From Reticulitermes lucifugus (Eukaryota > Arthropoda > Insecta > Blattodea > Rhinotermitidae), in the NCBI GenBank assembly GCA_026260175.1, contig JAKCWW010003093.1:10287-50771 (forward strand): 40,485 bases of DNA, read 5' to 3'. The translations under genes and the position numbers were made by a program. Under the pieces are notes generated by a model. It ran no database searches and was not told the DNA's origin. It worked only from the letters and a program-made list of their open reading frames with translations. Positions 20,390 to 31,598 of this stretch are shown one piece after another; within the stretch, counting starts at the first letter, position 1, and every line of letters starts with the position of its first letter.

Positions 20390-20524
20390 AACTCACAGTC
20401 ACTCAATAAGTTTATGTGGACATCTCCTGTACCAAATTTCATCCATATCGGATCAAAAATGTAGAAGATAGGGCAAAATTCCAATTACGTTCTTAAGGCA
20501 GAAATTCGTTTACCCTCTTAAGTA

Positions 20525-20945
20525 AAGTGTGATTGTCACTGAGCCGATTTTCACGAAATTGACTTCCTTGACAACTTTTCGTAAAGAACTCCTGTACCGA
20601 ATTTCATGAAAATCCGACATTAGTGGACATAATATGTGTGTTTTGATTTTTTCTACAACTTCTGTCTGAAACATTTCTCATTCTAAGAAGAATTGAGCGA
20701 GATATCATAAATGCATATTGGTCTTCATGTAAAGTACCCGTTATTCTTGTCAGATTTTAATGAAACTTGAATTTTTTCGACAGATTTTCGAAAAATACCC
20801 AAATATCAAATTTCATGAAAAGCTGTCCAGTGAGAGCCGAGTTGTTCCACACGGACGTACAGACAGACAGACAGACAGACAGACATGACGAAGGTAATAG
20901 TTGCTTTTCGCCATTTTGCGAACGCGCCTAAAAAGAGAATTGTTG
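20525..20945 (-). repeat. Interspersed repeat D, long minus-strand copy
   Basis: Reverse complement starts ggcgcgttcgcaaaatggcg, then a gtctgtctgtctgtctgtct run, then caactcggctctcactggac and so on in the order of the 14178-14475 copy, with high similarity over about 290 bp. It continues further, with more tttcatgaaa-like segments. Confidence 0.8.
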
Positions 20946-21044
20946 AAAAATTAAAGTGAAGGTAAGGGAAATTTTGAGGGTGAAATCGTTTGTTGGGTGT
21001 CCCAGTCCCAGGGCATCCACTTCGTCGGCTCCCATGTTACAGAC

Positions 21045-21205
21045 CCATATGTATATGAATCAGGGGTGCATAACTTTTCCAAAAATGTATGAGCCATCCC
21101 AAATTTCTAGGCACCAGCAGGATGAAACAAAGCAAGTTCCATACTGAGGACCCACAAATATTAGGCGCCACCGTATTAAATACACTGTGCGTACAATACA
21201 GCTGT
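21045..21205 (+). repeat. Interspersed repeat E, copy 2
   Basis: Contains acttttccaaaaatgtatga, gttccatactgaggacccac and aaatattaggcgccaccgta, parallel to 14950-15120. Confidence 0.65.
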
Positions 21206-21300
21206 GCTTGGATTATTGCCATGCAGTTGAGAAATCTGACACCACCTTCCTACCTGTCGAGTTATTCTCTCAAATATGAAATAGGGATGCTACTCACGTG

Positions 21301-21545
21301 ACACATCTCGGCCCAGAGATCTGCTGTCCCAACTGTCTTTCCCAGTCGTTTCAGACGTCGATTCCAGCAGGGGAAAGGAATTTTTCTCTACAGGAAAGCA
21401 TCCAGACCGGCTCTGGGGCCCACCCACCCTCCAGTGCCAGTCTGCATGCTTTATAGAAGAGAAATATATGTTGCCCCTACCGGGAATCGAACCACGATGC
21501 CTCAGTCGTCCAGTCTGTGGGGTAGTTACCATACTGACTGCTGTC
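21301..21545. mobile_element. Two SINE family C fragments in opposite orientation
   Basis: The left part (about 21350-21435) reads on the plus strand gtcgattccagcagggg and then ccggctctggggcccaccca, matching the plus-strand copy at 23870-23935. The right part (about 21480-21545) has the tRNA-like head on the minus strand: gcagtcagtatggtaactac with B box GGTTCGATTCCCGG. The two copies face each other. Confidence 0.65.
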
Positions 21546-21625
21546 CTGGTTTGTGGTTTATTGTGTGCAGTGTTATTAACTGTGTACACATGGATACAAA
21601 TTGGTGACTTATAAGATCTTTCTGC

Positions 21626-21750
21626 ATATAGTCTTATTCCGACAAATGTACACTTTATTATGTCCTATTTAATACATGCTTATGTTAATTAATGTTAATG
21701 TTATTAAATAGGACATAATAAAGTGTACATTTGTCAGAATAAGACTATAT
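21626..21750. mobile_element. 125-bp fold-back element (MITE-like)
   Basis: Arms 21626-21674 and 21702-21750 are inverted copies of 49 bases with one mismatch, around a 27-base AT-rich loop. The segment atctttctgcat occurs on both sides (about 21617 and 21780), either a target duplication or part of a larger unit. Confidence 0.85.
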
Positions 21751-21837
21751 ACATTAAAAATGTACGGTGAAAATAACAAAATCTTTCTGCATGTTTTCAT
21801 TGACACTTTGAAACTGGCCTAGTGTAATATAAAGTGT

Positions 21838-22121
21838 TCAAAAAGAAATGCAACCCATGATGAAAGCATGTTTATTAGTAAATTATAAAACTATTTAATG
21901 TGTTGGCCATTATGGTTTGCACATAAGTGTACATGACAAATCATGTTATCGAACCATTTTTTAATATCTCATTTCATATGCCATCTACTGTATGCTGAAT
22001 TGTGGCCTGTAACTCTTCCAGTGTATGAGGATGATTTGAATACACACTGTCCTTTAAAAATCCCCATAAGAAGAAATCAGGTGGCCTGAGGTATGGAGAT
22101 CTTGCTGACCATAAGCCTTTT
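21838..22121 (-). pseudogene. Mariner/Tc1-like DDE transposase C-terminal fragment
   Basis: Minus-strand translation reads GLWSARSPYLRPPDFFLWGF, then LKDSVYSNHPHTLEELQATI and QHTVDGI followed by stops. This matches the RSPDLTPxDFFLWGxLK...VY...TLEEL block, which holds the last catalytic Asp of insect IS630/Tc1/mariner-type transposases. The N-terminal part is missing and the frame is broken, so it is dead. Confidence 0.8.
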
Positions 22122-22255
22122 GAAATCAGCTGCCCGTAAAACAGACTCTAAGTAATCTGACGAGGTGTGAGAAGTGTGGGCATTCTCCGTGATTTGCTTT
22201 TTTTTTTAACATTCTGTATAAACAGGTTGTATAATCAATGCTTATTGTATTTCAG

Positions 22256-22459
22256 GAGCTGGGATTGCCTATTACTGATGACCAAATTTCAGAGATGGAG
22301 GCACACATCTACAAAATTGATTTTGCAAAGGCAGCGGCTGAGGAGAAGCTGACACGTCATGACGTTATGGCCCATATCCATGTATTTGCAGCACTCTGCC
22401 CTAAAGCTGCTCCCATCATTCACCTGGGTGCAACATCCTGTTATGTGGGAGATAATACT
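22256..22459 (+). CDS. Adsl: Adsl first visible exon
   Basis: 68 codons, [10 protein letters not shown] to SCYVGDNT, after a ttcag acceptor and before a GTGAGT donor; phase 0 at both ends. It contains RHDVMAHIH. Confidence 0.95.
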
Positions 22460-25400
22460 GTGAGTAACAAGCTGCTTGCTGTGATTGATGTGGTCATCAG
22501 TTTGTGAAGCAAAGAATTCTGTGTTTACTAGTTCTTTTGTATATAGTAATTATCATTATAGCTGATAATGCATACTGTGGTGTATTATATGCTACAAAGT
22601 TTATTATATTTGTTTGATGTAGTCTTAGGGGCAACTTATTAGCAGTAAACCATTTACTCCTCATATGAGAGAGAAGTAAATATGACTCTGTACAGAAATC
22701 AAAATGTGTTTTTATTGTTAGAGGTAAATCATGGATTTATTTACAAGCTTTGGAGACAGGGATGAAAATCATGAGCATGAAGAGAAAGCTAAGTGTGTGA
22801 TATGCATGTGTATTTAGAATGAAAAAGAGACAAATGTGTGGAAGTGTAAAGAAGAAGTTATGGAGCACACATATCAATAAAAGTGTTGTCATCTTACTTT
22901 TTGACGTGTGTCTGAGAGTTAACTATATTGAATCTTTGAAAGCTTTGTTTTCCTGTAACCTCCATCTGTAATGTTCCATGAAATGTTGTAATTATGCAGA
23001 AAAAAATCTGAAATTGAGGAACTTCTGACCTAAAATAAAGAAAAGTTATTCCTAAGGCTCTCTTATGATTCTTTTTCTGGTGTCTGTCTCAGCCAGATGG
23101 GACCTGAATGGGTTAATAATTGAGGCAAGTTGAATAAAGCATAGTATGACACAGATGTTTGGAGACGTTCATTCTGTCAACCAATCACATAATATGGAAA
23201 ATGCTTGCCTTAGAATAAAACCTAACAGGGTGGAGCAGCTGGCAGCCATCCTGTGGTGTTCAAACTTGCAAATGTATTGTCTTTTTTAATAGACCAGTGT
23301 TAGCAATTCAGTAACAGGAATGTGTTCACATGCACTGGATAGATAATTTTATAAAGCCTAGCACATTTTAACAAATTATTTTATGTTTTTAGCCAAACTT
23401 GGCGTTCTTGTGACCTGCAGATTTAGAAACACCTGACTGGCTGTGGCCCATCACTTCACTTTACTTGACAGTTGATGATGTTGTAGGATCTGATAATTCT
23501 GCGTGACGGCTTTGACCTGCTCCTTCCCAAGCTGGCTGGCTGTATCGACAGGTTGGGTGGGTTTGCAGACCAGTACAAAAACTTACCAACCCTTGGTTTC
23601 ACTCATCTGCAGTAAGTTTCGGCTACATTACTGTTATTCCTGAATATTAATGAACTCTCAGCTACTTATAACCTCAACATTAAATGTTACAAATACCAAA
23701 TTCCACTTTAGGACACATTTCTCAGCCACATACAGTCACCTTACATCATTACAATTTCCTGGCAGGGACAAGAGATTTGTCTCGTCTCTCAAGGTGTCTA
23801 GAAGGAGCTGGGATAGCATAGTCATTATAGTGAATATGCTACAGGATGGATGATCGGAGGGTCAATTCCCAGCATGAGCAAGAGATTTTACTGTTCTCCA
23901 AAGATATTCAGACTGGCTCTGGGACCCACCCACCCTCTTACTTAATGGGTACAGGGGCTTTTTACTCTGAAAGTAAAGTAGCTGGGGCATGAAGTTGACC
24001 ATTTACCTCTGTCTAGTGCTGAGGTTAAGAATGAGTGGAACCATATCTCCTCCCATGTCCCTTCATGGTGTGGACAGGGACAAATTTGCCTCCCCCCCAC
24101 ACTCCTCCAAAGTGCGTAGATTGGCTCTAAGGCCCACTCCACTTCCTATTCAGTCGTTTCTGGGGGTTCTTTCCCATAGTGGTAATGTGCGCTAAAGTAG
24201 CTGCCAGGGCATGCAGCTGACCACTGGCCCTCCATCTAGTGCTGCAGTCAAGAACGTATGTTGCTATATTTCCACTTCCTGATATGCCTTTATGGCATGC
24301 ATGGGGGTGGCTTTATCTTTTACAATGAAGATGACAAGAAACGGTTTCAGACAATTGGTTTAGGTTAGTGAAAGTAACACACAAGCTTCTAATAATTTCT
24401 GTAAATTCATGCATGTCCTTTCTTAGGTAAGTGCAACAGTTTTGAGGATATCTTGAATCATCCATTTATGATTATGAATACTTCACAGCTATTCTAGCAG
24501 AGCATACATTTACATGTTGATGAATGTTGTCTGATTCCAATTTCTTCACAGACCTGCACAGCTAACAACAGTCGGTAAGCGCACATGTCTTTGGCTTCAA
24601 GAGTTGCTGATGGATGAAAGGGCATTACGTCGGGCTAGAGATGACTTAAGGTTTCGTGGTGTGAAGGGTACAACCGGCACTCAGGCATCATTTCTGCAGC
24701 TGTTTAATGGAGACAGTTCTAAGGTTAAGGCACTCGATGAGCTCGTGACTAAGATGGCTGGTTTCCAGCGCTCCTTCATCATCTGTGGCCAGACATATAC
24801 ACGTAAGGTTGATGTGGAGAGTGTTGCTGTTCTCAGCAGCCTAGGGGCCACTGTCCACAAGGTAATTACATGCGGTGACTTAACATGAAAGTTCTTGTTC
24901 TGGAAAGATGTGCTTCATGTCATACATGTGTTCTGTTGTATATAAATTGCCTAGTGTGTTCTTCATCTGGTCTGGCTGGCCAGTGTTCATAAATTAATAT
25001 CAAACACTAGTCAAAGCAAACTGTACACAGAGATTGGTCATCCAAGGAGATATATGTACAAAGATTAAAGTTGTGAATATATTTTTGTACAAATGCATGG
25101 TTTTCCTTCAATAATACATTCTGCAGATTTGTTCAGACATCAGACTGTTGGCCAATATGAAGGAATTGGAGGAACCTTTTGAAACCACTCAAATTGGATC
25201 TAGTGCAATGCCATACAAACGCAACCCCATGCGCTGTGAGAGGGCATGCTCTATTGCTCGTCATCTTATGACCCTTCAAGGCAACACGATTCAAACTGCG
25301 GCCACCCAGTGGATGGAACGTACACTTGATGACTCAGCAAATAGGTGGGTTATTGAATACTTCAATATAAGAACTTGAAGTGACACCTTTTATGACCTAT

Positions 25401-27755
25401 TTTTGACCTATTCTTTTTGAAATGTTGACCTCATGTCTTCTCTTCTACTTCTTTCATTCCTTGTTTGTATAAAATATGGTTGCCTCCTTGTGCCATTTCA
25501 ATTTGAAGTTAATGTCAGAAAGTCTGGACATGTATAATAAGGGATTATCAGTTAGTGTTGGAAATACCTAAGTCCCAGAAAATTGGCATGTATTCAAATC
25601 CAATAGCATGAACATTTTCACATTTCTCATGATGTAAATGTAAATTTAGAGGGGAAAATGGATAATGACAAAAATGTTTGTGTTTATCAGTCTACTGCAG
25701 GGAAGTAAGTAAATAGGGTAGTTGAATTTCTAATAATAGTCACAAGTTGCTCAAAATGATGTGCAGAGAAATATTATTTTTATAAATCAGTAGCTGATTT
25801 TTTTTTTGTAATTCCTATACCAGTAAAACAGAAGTGAGTTTTGTGAAGATTGGTGCCCTTATGTCTCGTATTGTATGGTGTGAATAACAATGTACAAGTC
25901 TACTTAGGTTTAATGGAAGTAGTATTTAAATTTATATGATGCTTGGTATGGTTCTGTAGGAGAATAACGTTGGCTGAGGCATTCCTGTCAGCTGACAGTA
26001 TCCTTTTGACGCTGCAGAACATTTTTGAGGGCATTGTTGTGTACCCTAAAGTTATCGAACGTCATATCAGGCAAGAACTTCCCTTTATGTCTGCAGAGAA
26101 TATCATTATGGCCATGGTGAAAGCTGGCGGAGACCGGCAGGTATGTAATTTATTTTGATGAAGGTTATTGTTCACACATCATGTGCTGGTACTTGGACAG
26201 GGGTACAACTTTGTATTTTGTGACAAGAATATAATTATCAGAAATGTCTTAACAACATTTATTTTTAGGAAAATCAATGACAAATATGAGAATAATAAAA
26301 AATTTATGTACCTTTAGATTTCTTGTGTTTTGTTAGGTGAAAAGTGCCTGTAAAATACTCCATTGCATTCTGGCAAAAGAGAAGCCCTGCTTATTTTTAT
26401 GTGAGGCATTCACCATTGCAAGTTATGTGTTAAGCTTGAACAGAATTAAGTAATCTTCATAATACTGATATGCCAGTGCAAGGGTTTTATGTTAGAATAG
26501 GATTGCAGTTTTCCCACTGTGGCAAATTCTGTGGTCTGGCTGGGAGTGTGCTGCCAGACCATTAAAACTTGGGTTTAGCACAGAAAATTTCTGTACGTAG
26601 CTAACAGTAAGTATGTGGTATAAATTGCATATTAGCACATTGATGCCAGGAACTTAAATATTGTGATGATATCCTGTGCAGTTCACACAGTTCAGAAACA
26701 GCATTCTGTTGTGATGCAGTTTGTTTTTCATTGTTCTTCCTGTAGTAATACACAATGATTTGGGTGTCTATTAGCTGTATGATATTCTAGATACCATGGG
26801 CATGCTACTGTCTGTCAACTATACTGTGTTCAAGATACCTTGAACGTTGAGTATCTGTTAGTTGTACAATGTTCTGTGTACAGACTGTCTTTTAGCTGTG
26901 CCATTTTCGAAATACAGTGGGCACGCCATTGTCTTTTTGCCTCCAACACAGGGTGCTGATTTGCCAGAACCTTCATGCCGAATTTGTGTGTATAAAAATC
27001 TGTTCTAGTCTTTGCAAAATTTCAGGTCTACTGATATTCTGCACATTTTATATCTGTGTTTGAATGTGTTACGGACATGCCGTTTACAATTGGTTTTGCC
27101 ATAGGTGTGCCATGAACAAATTCGAGTACTTTCCCAAGAAGCCGGAGCCCAGGTGAAGCAGCATGGGTTGGATAATGATCTTGTGGAGAGAATACGTAAT
27201 TCTCCATATTTTGCTCCCATCTTACCACAACTTGACACACTGCTGGATCCAACAACATTTGTGGGAAGAGCTCCTGACCAGGTAGGACATCTACTGACTG
27301 TGTAATAACAATGAGGTACTTCTGAAGAAATGTCTCATAAAGAGCTATGACACAAGTTGTGAAGAGAAGTGACCACTTGGGAAACCTGGGCATAAATGGG
27401 AGGATAATATTGAAAAGGCTTTGATAGAAATGGGGTGTGAGAGTGTGGACTGGATTCAGCAGGCTGTGTGAACTTGGTAATGAACCTTCAAGTTCCATCA
27501 AAGGCAGGGAATTTCCTGAGAAGCTTCTCAAGAACCCCATGGAGCAGAGTCCTTATTCAGAAACTGCTTAGCTGGTCATGAACTTTCCTGCCTTGTATGG
27601 AACCAAGGGTTTGTTAGCATATTTGCAAGAGCCTGTATGTCTTTCATTTGACATGTAATATGTTTCAGGTGACTGAATTCCTTCAGGAGGAAGTATGTCC
27701 AGTTCTGGAACAATACAAAGGAAAAATAGGCAAACCTGCCATTTTGGAAATATAG
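22256..27755 (+). CDS. Adsl: Adenylosuccinate lyase (7 exons seen, first coding exon missing)
   Basis: Exons 22256-22459, 23487-23611, 24552-24861, 25127-25344, 25960-26140, 27105-27281 and 27669-27755 join in phase to 433 residues ending EIYS-less 'PAILEI' then TAG. The enzyme cleaves SAICAR to AICAR and adenylosuccinate to AMP, both releasing fumarate, in cytosolic purine synthesis. Visible catalytic regions are RHDVMAHIH (first active-site His), [14 protein letters not shown] (second active-site His) and the fumarase-superfamily signature [13 protein letters not shown] with its catalytic Ser. Similarity to animal ADSL is continuous. Vertebrate ADSL has about 50 more N-terminal residues, usually with SPLASRYAS and a TWRxLW motif; I could not find that exon in the window. 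Every intron is GT-AG. Introns carry a SINE pair and a LINE tail, but the coding exons are intact. Confidence 0.97.
23487..23611 (+). CDS. Adsl: Adsl second visible exon
   Basis: [18 protein letters not shown] to LGFTHL plus two bases of a Gln codon, between a ttgtag acceptor and a GTAAGT donor. It holds the second active-site His (GFTH). Confidence 0.95.
23805..24315 (+). mobile_element. SINE family C, two body units in tandem, in an Adsl intron
   Basis: A tRNA-like head (gtcattatagtgaatatgct, B-box-like gagggtcaattccc) leads into a body with ggctctgggacccacccacc, ctagtgctgaggttaagaat and cccttcatggtg. A second body unit follows from about 24110, with ggctctaaggcccactcc, ctagtgctgcagtcaagaac and gcctttatggcatg. 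Confidence 0.7.
24552..24861 (+). CDS. Adsl: Adsl third visible exon
   Basis: Completes the Gln and runs [10 protein letters not shown] to SSLGATVHK, including [20 protein letters not shown]. Acceptor ttcacag, donor GTAATT, phase 0 at the end. Confidence 0.95.
25127..25344 (+). CDS. Adsl: Adsl fourth visible exon
   Basis: [19 protein letters not shown] to RTLDDSAN plus two bases of Arg. It carries the superfamily signature [11 protein letters not shown]. Acceptor ctgcag, donor GTGGGT. Confidence 0.95.
25960..26140 (+). CDS. Adsl: Adsl fifth visible exon
   Basis: Completes Arg and runs [18 protein letters not shown] to [11 protein letters not shown]. Acceptor tctgtag, donor GTATGT, phase 0 at the end. 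Confidence 0.95.
27105..27281 (+). CDS. Adsl: Adsl sixth visible exon
   Basis: 59 codons, [18 protein letters not shown] to VGRAPDQ, between a ccatag acceptor and a GTAGGA donor. Confidence 0.95.
27330..27545 (+). pseudogene. LINE 3' tail fragment in the last Adsl intron
   Basis: Plus-strand translation gives [31 protein letters not shown], and in a shifted frame [17 protein letters not shown]. This is the GRPRRRWEDNI...DWI-LAQ...VNTVMNLRVP-KAGNF tail of insect LINEs. Stops and a frameshift show it is dead. The orientation is the same as the host gene. Confidence 0.85.
27669..27755 (+). CDS. Adsl: Adsl last exon
   Basis: 28 codons, [19 protein letters not shown] to AILEI, then TAG at 27753-27755, after a gtttcag acceptor. 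The C-terminal tail is the least conserved part of the family. Confidence 0.92.
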   Translation: MTEFLQEEVCPVLEQYKGKIGKPAILEI

Positions 27756-27841
27756 TACTCTTATGCAGTGTTATGATTTTGGACTGAACTTTGTAACTGA
27801 ACTGAAATTTAATGTACATATGAAAAACTGTGTTGAGTTAC

Positions 27842-27847
27842 AATAAA
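27842..27847 (+). terminator. Adsl: Adsl polyadenylation signal
   Basis: AATAAA lies 87 bases after the Adsl stop codon, a normal distance for a short 3' UTR. Confidence 0.7.
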
Positions 27848-27855
27848 TGCAAACA

Positions 27856-30800
27856 AAGTCTGTGCAGACTAACAGCAAAATATAACATATCTGTATTGTA
27901 GGATAAATGTCAGGTTTATTAAGAACACAGTTTTTGTGAATGTTTCATCTGTATTGACCATGTAGTCTGGAGGATAAGTACCAATATTTCAGAGGAACTA
28001 GTATTTGCAAATTGTTAAAGTGTGTGATGCCACTCTACAATTGCTATAGCTGTGAAACTAAAACTAATTACCATGAGTCGGTTTTTATTTTGTATTTGCT
28101 CCTGCTGTACACATTCATGCTGACTTGTATACTTTGGTATGGACAATACAGTTTATTAAAATTCTGTCCCTTTGGTATACCCCACGTTTTATGAAGAGTG
28201 GTTTTATAAATGTAAATTTTTCTGTCAGAGCTAGCTTTAGTGGCACTGACTTGTCTCTCAGCTGGAAAGCATGATCAAGTTTCCTGATCCAGCATCACTG
28301 AGGGGAGAGAAATGTTTTTAAATGTTTGTTAGGTCACATTACCCGCAGAGCTGTGTGCTGTGTGTCTTTCTACCCCATATACAGTACTACTCACCCTTGT
28401 GTTGCCTTAGTGCGAACATTTTTACCATTTGAGTTTAAACACATTTGATCACATATAAATGTGTTGTGTGTATGTGTATGTGTTTCCAGTCAGTAAAATT
28501 TTGACTACTGCATATTAAACAAAGTCCCCTTATTTAGAGAAAATAATATCACTTTTGTAGATGGTTCACATTGCTTGAATGTCATGTTTGTGTTAGTGAT
28601 AGTACAAAATGATATTGTATGCATTTTGAAGTGGGACTGTTGTCACAGTGGAGGTAAAATAGGTAATAAATGATCCATTCTTGAAGACATTTATCATTCC
28701 CATTATTTACTTCAATATCATGAACCTGAAGCTTCTTCATAAATATATGAAATTGATTTGTCTGTATGTATATTCCTTATGCAGTACCCTGGGTATGATT
28801 GAGTGACACCCAGGTTTTCATGGCTCCGGGTCCAGTCACAGCCAGTGTCTCCATGAGTGAGTGATTTAGTTACACCTGGGTTTGTGGTAGAGCTTGGTTT
28901 GTGGATGATGTCACGAGAGTTTCCATGGTTGCAGTACAGCTTGGTTTGTGATTGAAACCTGGGTTTGAATGGGGATTGAGTTTCTGTGGTTATAATAGAG
29001 ATTGATTTGTGAGTGAAATCACAACTGAGATTTCAGTTGTTACAGTAAGGCCTGATGAAAAGGGAGATGGATTAGTGCATGAATGTTTCATCCCATCATA
29101 TTTTGGGGTCATGGCTAGCTAGTATGCACATTTGTGTGTGTGTGTGTTTTCCCTTTTTAGTCTCATTTTTTGGCCAAAAAATAATGTGATACTAAAGACA
29201 GTACATTTTGAAACAATTTTATTAACACTTTTTTTCAGTACTAGTTTTTGTAACTGATTTTACAGAATTTTATAATATTGAGTATTTGATAATGTACAAA
29301 TAGGTAGAAATCAGCAATTTATGGAAAGTAAGTACAATATTTTTATCACAGTATGACTTGCATAATGGTGAAAAGGTTAAAGAGGGATGTGAAAAGAATT
29401 TGGGTGTTATACACTGTCCTAGTTACCTCGAAGAAGTGATCACAAAGCTTATGTTTGCATTTTTATAAAACCCTCATGTTATGAATGTTTATCATACTTA
29501 TATTGGCATACAAAAAAGTGCATGAAATTCAGTAGGATATTGAGACTGGTTTAAAGGAAATGTGAGAAATTAAGAAGCAGGAAAGTAGATAAAAATACAG
29601 GATGCAGAAATACACTTCAATAAGAATTTGAACATTTGTATTTTTAAGTGAAAATTAGTAATGTGAGACAAGGGTAAGTGTATAAAATCGAATATTGCTG
29701 TAGAATGATAATTTCCAAGAAATGTTGCACAGTCACAAGCTTTTTTTACATATGTGGTTCAAAAAATGATGAAGGATTGCATACCACTTAAGCACCAACA
29801 GACCAAGAAACTTATCAAGTAAAGTTCCTTGCTTGGGGTTGCACATATGAATTGTGAAATATACGGTAATGCACACGTGTGATTGATTGGGAATCATAAC
29901 ATGCCTATGTGAAATGTGCAATTTTCTTGTATTTTAAAACCACACAGCAGCATTTTGTTGTTGTAAAGTAATGCAGTGACAGATAAAGAGCAGGATCACA
30001 TGTTGAAAAATAAAGGCAAAGGAACTGCTTTCAGACACAGTCTTAAACTGAAGGACAGTTTACTTATTTGGGATGAAGAGAAATCATAAAACAGTGGCTG
30101 TAATATTCTCTGTTTATGACATAAAGAACCACCATAAGGTATTACCTGTAATACATACCAGACTTTAAAGATCTGGAAAATGTGCTGTCAAAGGGTGGAT
30201 TTAAAAACTTGATCATTAGTTAGTATTCAGTGATTGAGCATATTTTGTTTTGCAGTCATGAAACAGGGAAATAGGAACATGCTAGCAGCAGACATTACAT
30301 CAGGGTCTTGTATAATGTATGTTGGCATACCTGATGAATTATGCTTGTATACCTGAAAGAAAGTGGTATGGCACTTGTGAGTCACTTGTTCAGTTATCAA
30401 TGATATCAGGCAACCATCCTAACAACTCAAAATACTCTGACTGAAAAAAAGTCAACTACCCTCTGCTTCAACAAATGCTTGGTCAAGTGCCAGCCAGTTG
30501 TATGTCAGTTATTCATCTTTTGTGAGCTTCAGATTAAACATAAGAAAAACAACAGTTTCAAAAGGTCTGTATTCAATATAGAATGTTTCACACTTTATTT
30601 TTATGGTAACATTACAATCATAGCAGCCAGTATAAATTATTTTATAGGGCCTATATTGAAATTGATGTGGGTTAGAATATCTGTATAAGCATGTATTGCT
30701 TGTATGGGTCTGTGTAATATTATTTTATTTTGCAATAATTTTCTATTCCTATTAATGTACAATGAATGGTTTGTGGGTTGTAATGAGTAGTATAGTGTAT

Positions 30801-31412
30801 ATAAATAGTGTTTATATAGAAAGGAAGTTAAAATTATTTTATTTCTTTTGTCATTTCACTCCACTGTAGATAAGTTACCTGTTCACTGAAAACTTTCCTA
30901 GAAATTTGTGTGGGGTACTTCTGAAGTAGAATTTTTTAGTATATGCATTTAGAGCATAGAAGTTATTCATCCATGAATTTTAAGTAATGTGTACTAGGCT
31001 GTTGTCTCAGATGTTTTGATTGATGTGATTAAAGTGGTTCAGTTAATATTTCATAAATATGTTATAATGCACTTCTTTAGGAGTACAAAACTTTCATTGG
31101 GAATACAATTTTTTCCAGTAACTGCTTACTTAGCCCACAGGTAGGGAACATTTTACTTTTAACCAGAAATGTCATCACTGACAATGTAAAAGAAAACTTT
31201 TGAGGTTAGAAACAGTAAGTGTTGATATGCTTATTCGGATGTGAGCTATGTAACTTCATAATATATCCAACAATTGTTTAGTTCTTCCACAGTGTTCAAA
31301 TAAATAGTAGTGATGGTTAAACACTCTTCGTCATAGTTGCTAGACACACTGTTTTCTGTTCTGATGTTCATGGACGGAGTCTAGTTTTTGGCTTCAGAGG
31401 TTTCCATATGCT
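27856..31412. other. AT-rich intergenic region between convergent genes
   Basis: No exon or RNA gene recognised. It holds a decayed tandem repeat near 28790-29060 and a short TG run at about 29131-29150. Confidence 0.5.
28790..29060. repeat. Decayed tandem repeat (units about 47-61 bp)
   Basis: Units share gta(g/c)agcttggtttgtg, seen near 28889 and 28936, with weaker copies near 28997 and 29045. Each is followed by gatgtcac- or gaaatcac-like text and a gagtttc segment. Confidence 0.5.
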
Positions 31413-31598
31413 TCATTTTGGCGGTGGTTTTAAGGCTTTATTTAATCCATCAGGAAGTTTAGTGAATTGAAAGTATTTTGTATGATTGGCTTTCTTTCTT
31501 TCTTCAGAAAGTTGCTTCTGCAAGGTAATCTGCTTTTCCACATCAGTGATGGCATCACAGGGTAATAAATCCCATCTTCTACCATCAACCCAAGGTAC
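31413..31598 (-). CDS. Unrecognised gene, last exon
   Basis: 61 codons, VPWVDGRRWD to NKALKPPPK, then TGA. Preceded by a gtgtaacacag acceptor. Its phase matches the upstream donor at 34092. Confidence 0.6.
   Translation of the reverse strand, partial: VPWVDGRRWDLLPCDAITDVEKQITLQKQLSEERKKANHTKYFQFTKLPDGLNKALKPPPK

Noticed and set aside
22238-22255. Adsl translation start at the ATG at 22238
   Set aside because: It is in frame, but lies before the ttcag acceptor and lacks the conserved N-terminal region; it is intron sequence.
27028-27540. 170-residue minus-strand protein
   Set aside because: It is antisense to an Adsl exon and to the LINE tail, both of which explain the sequence better.
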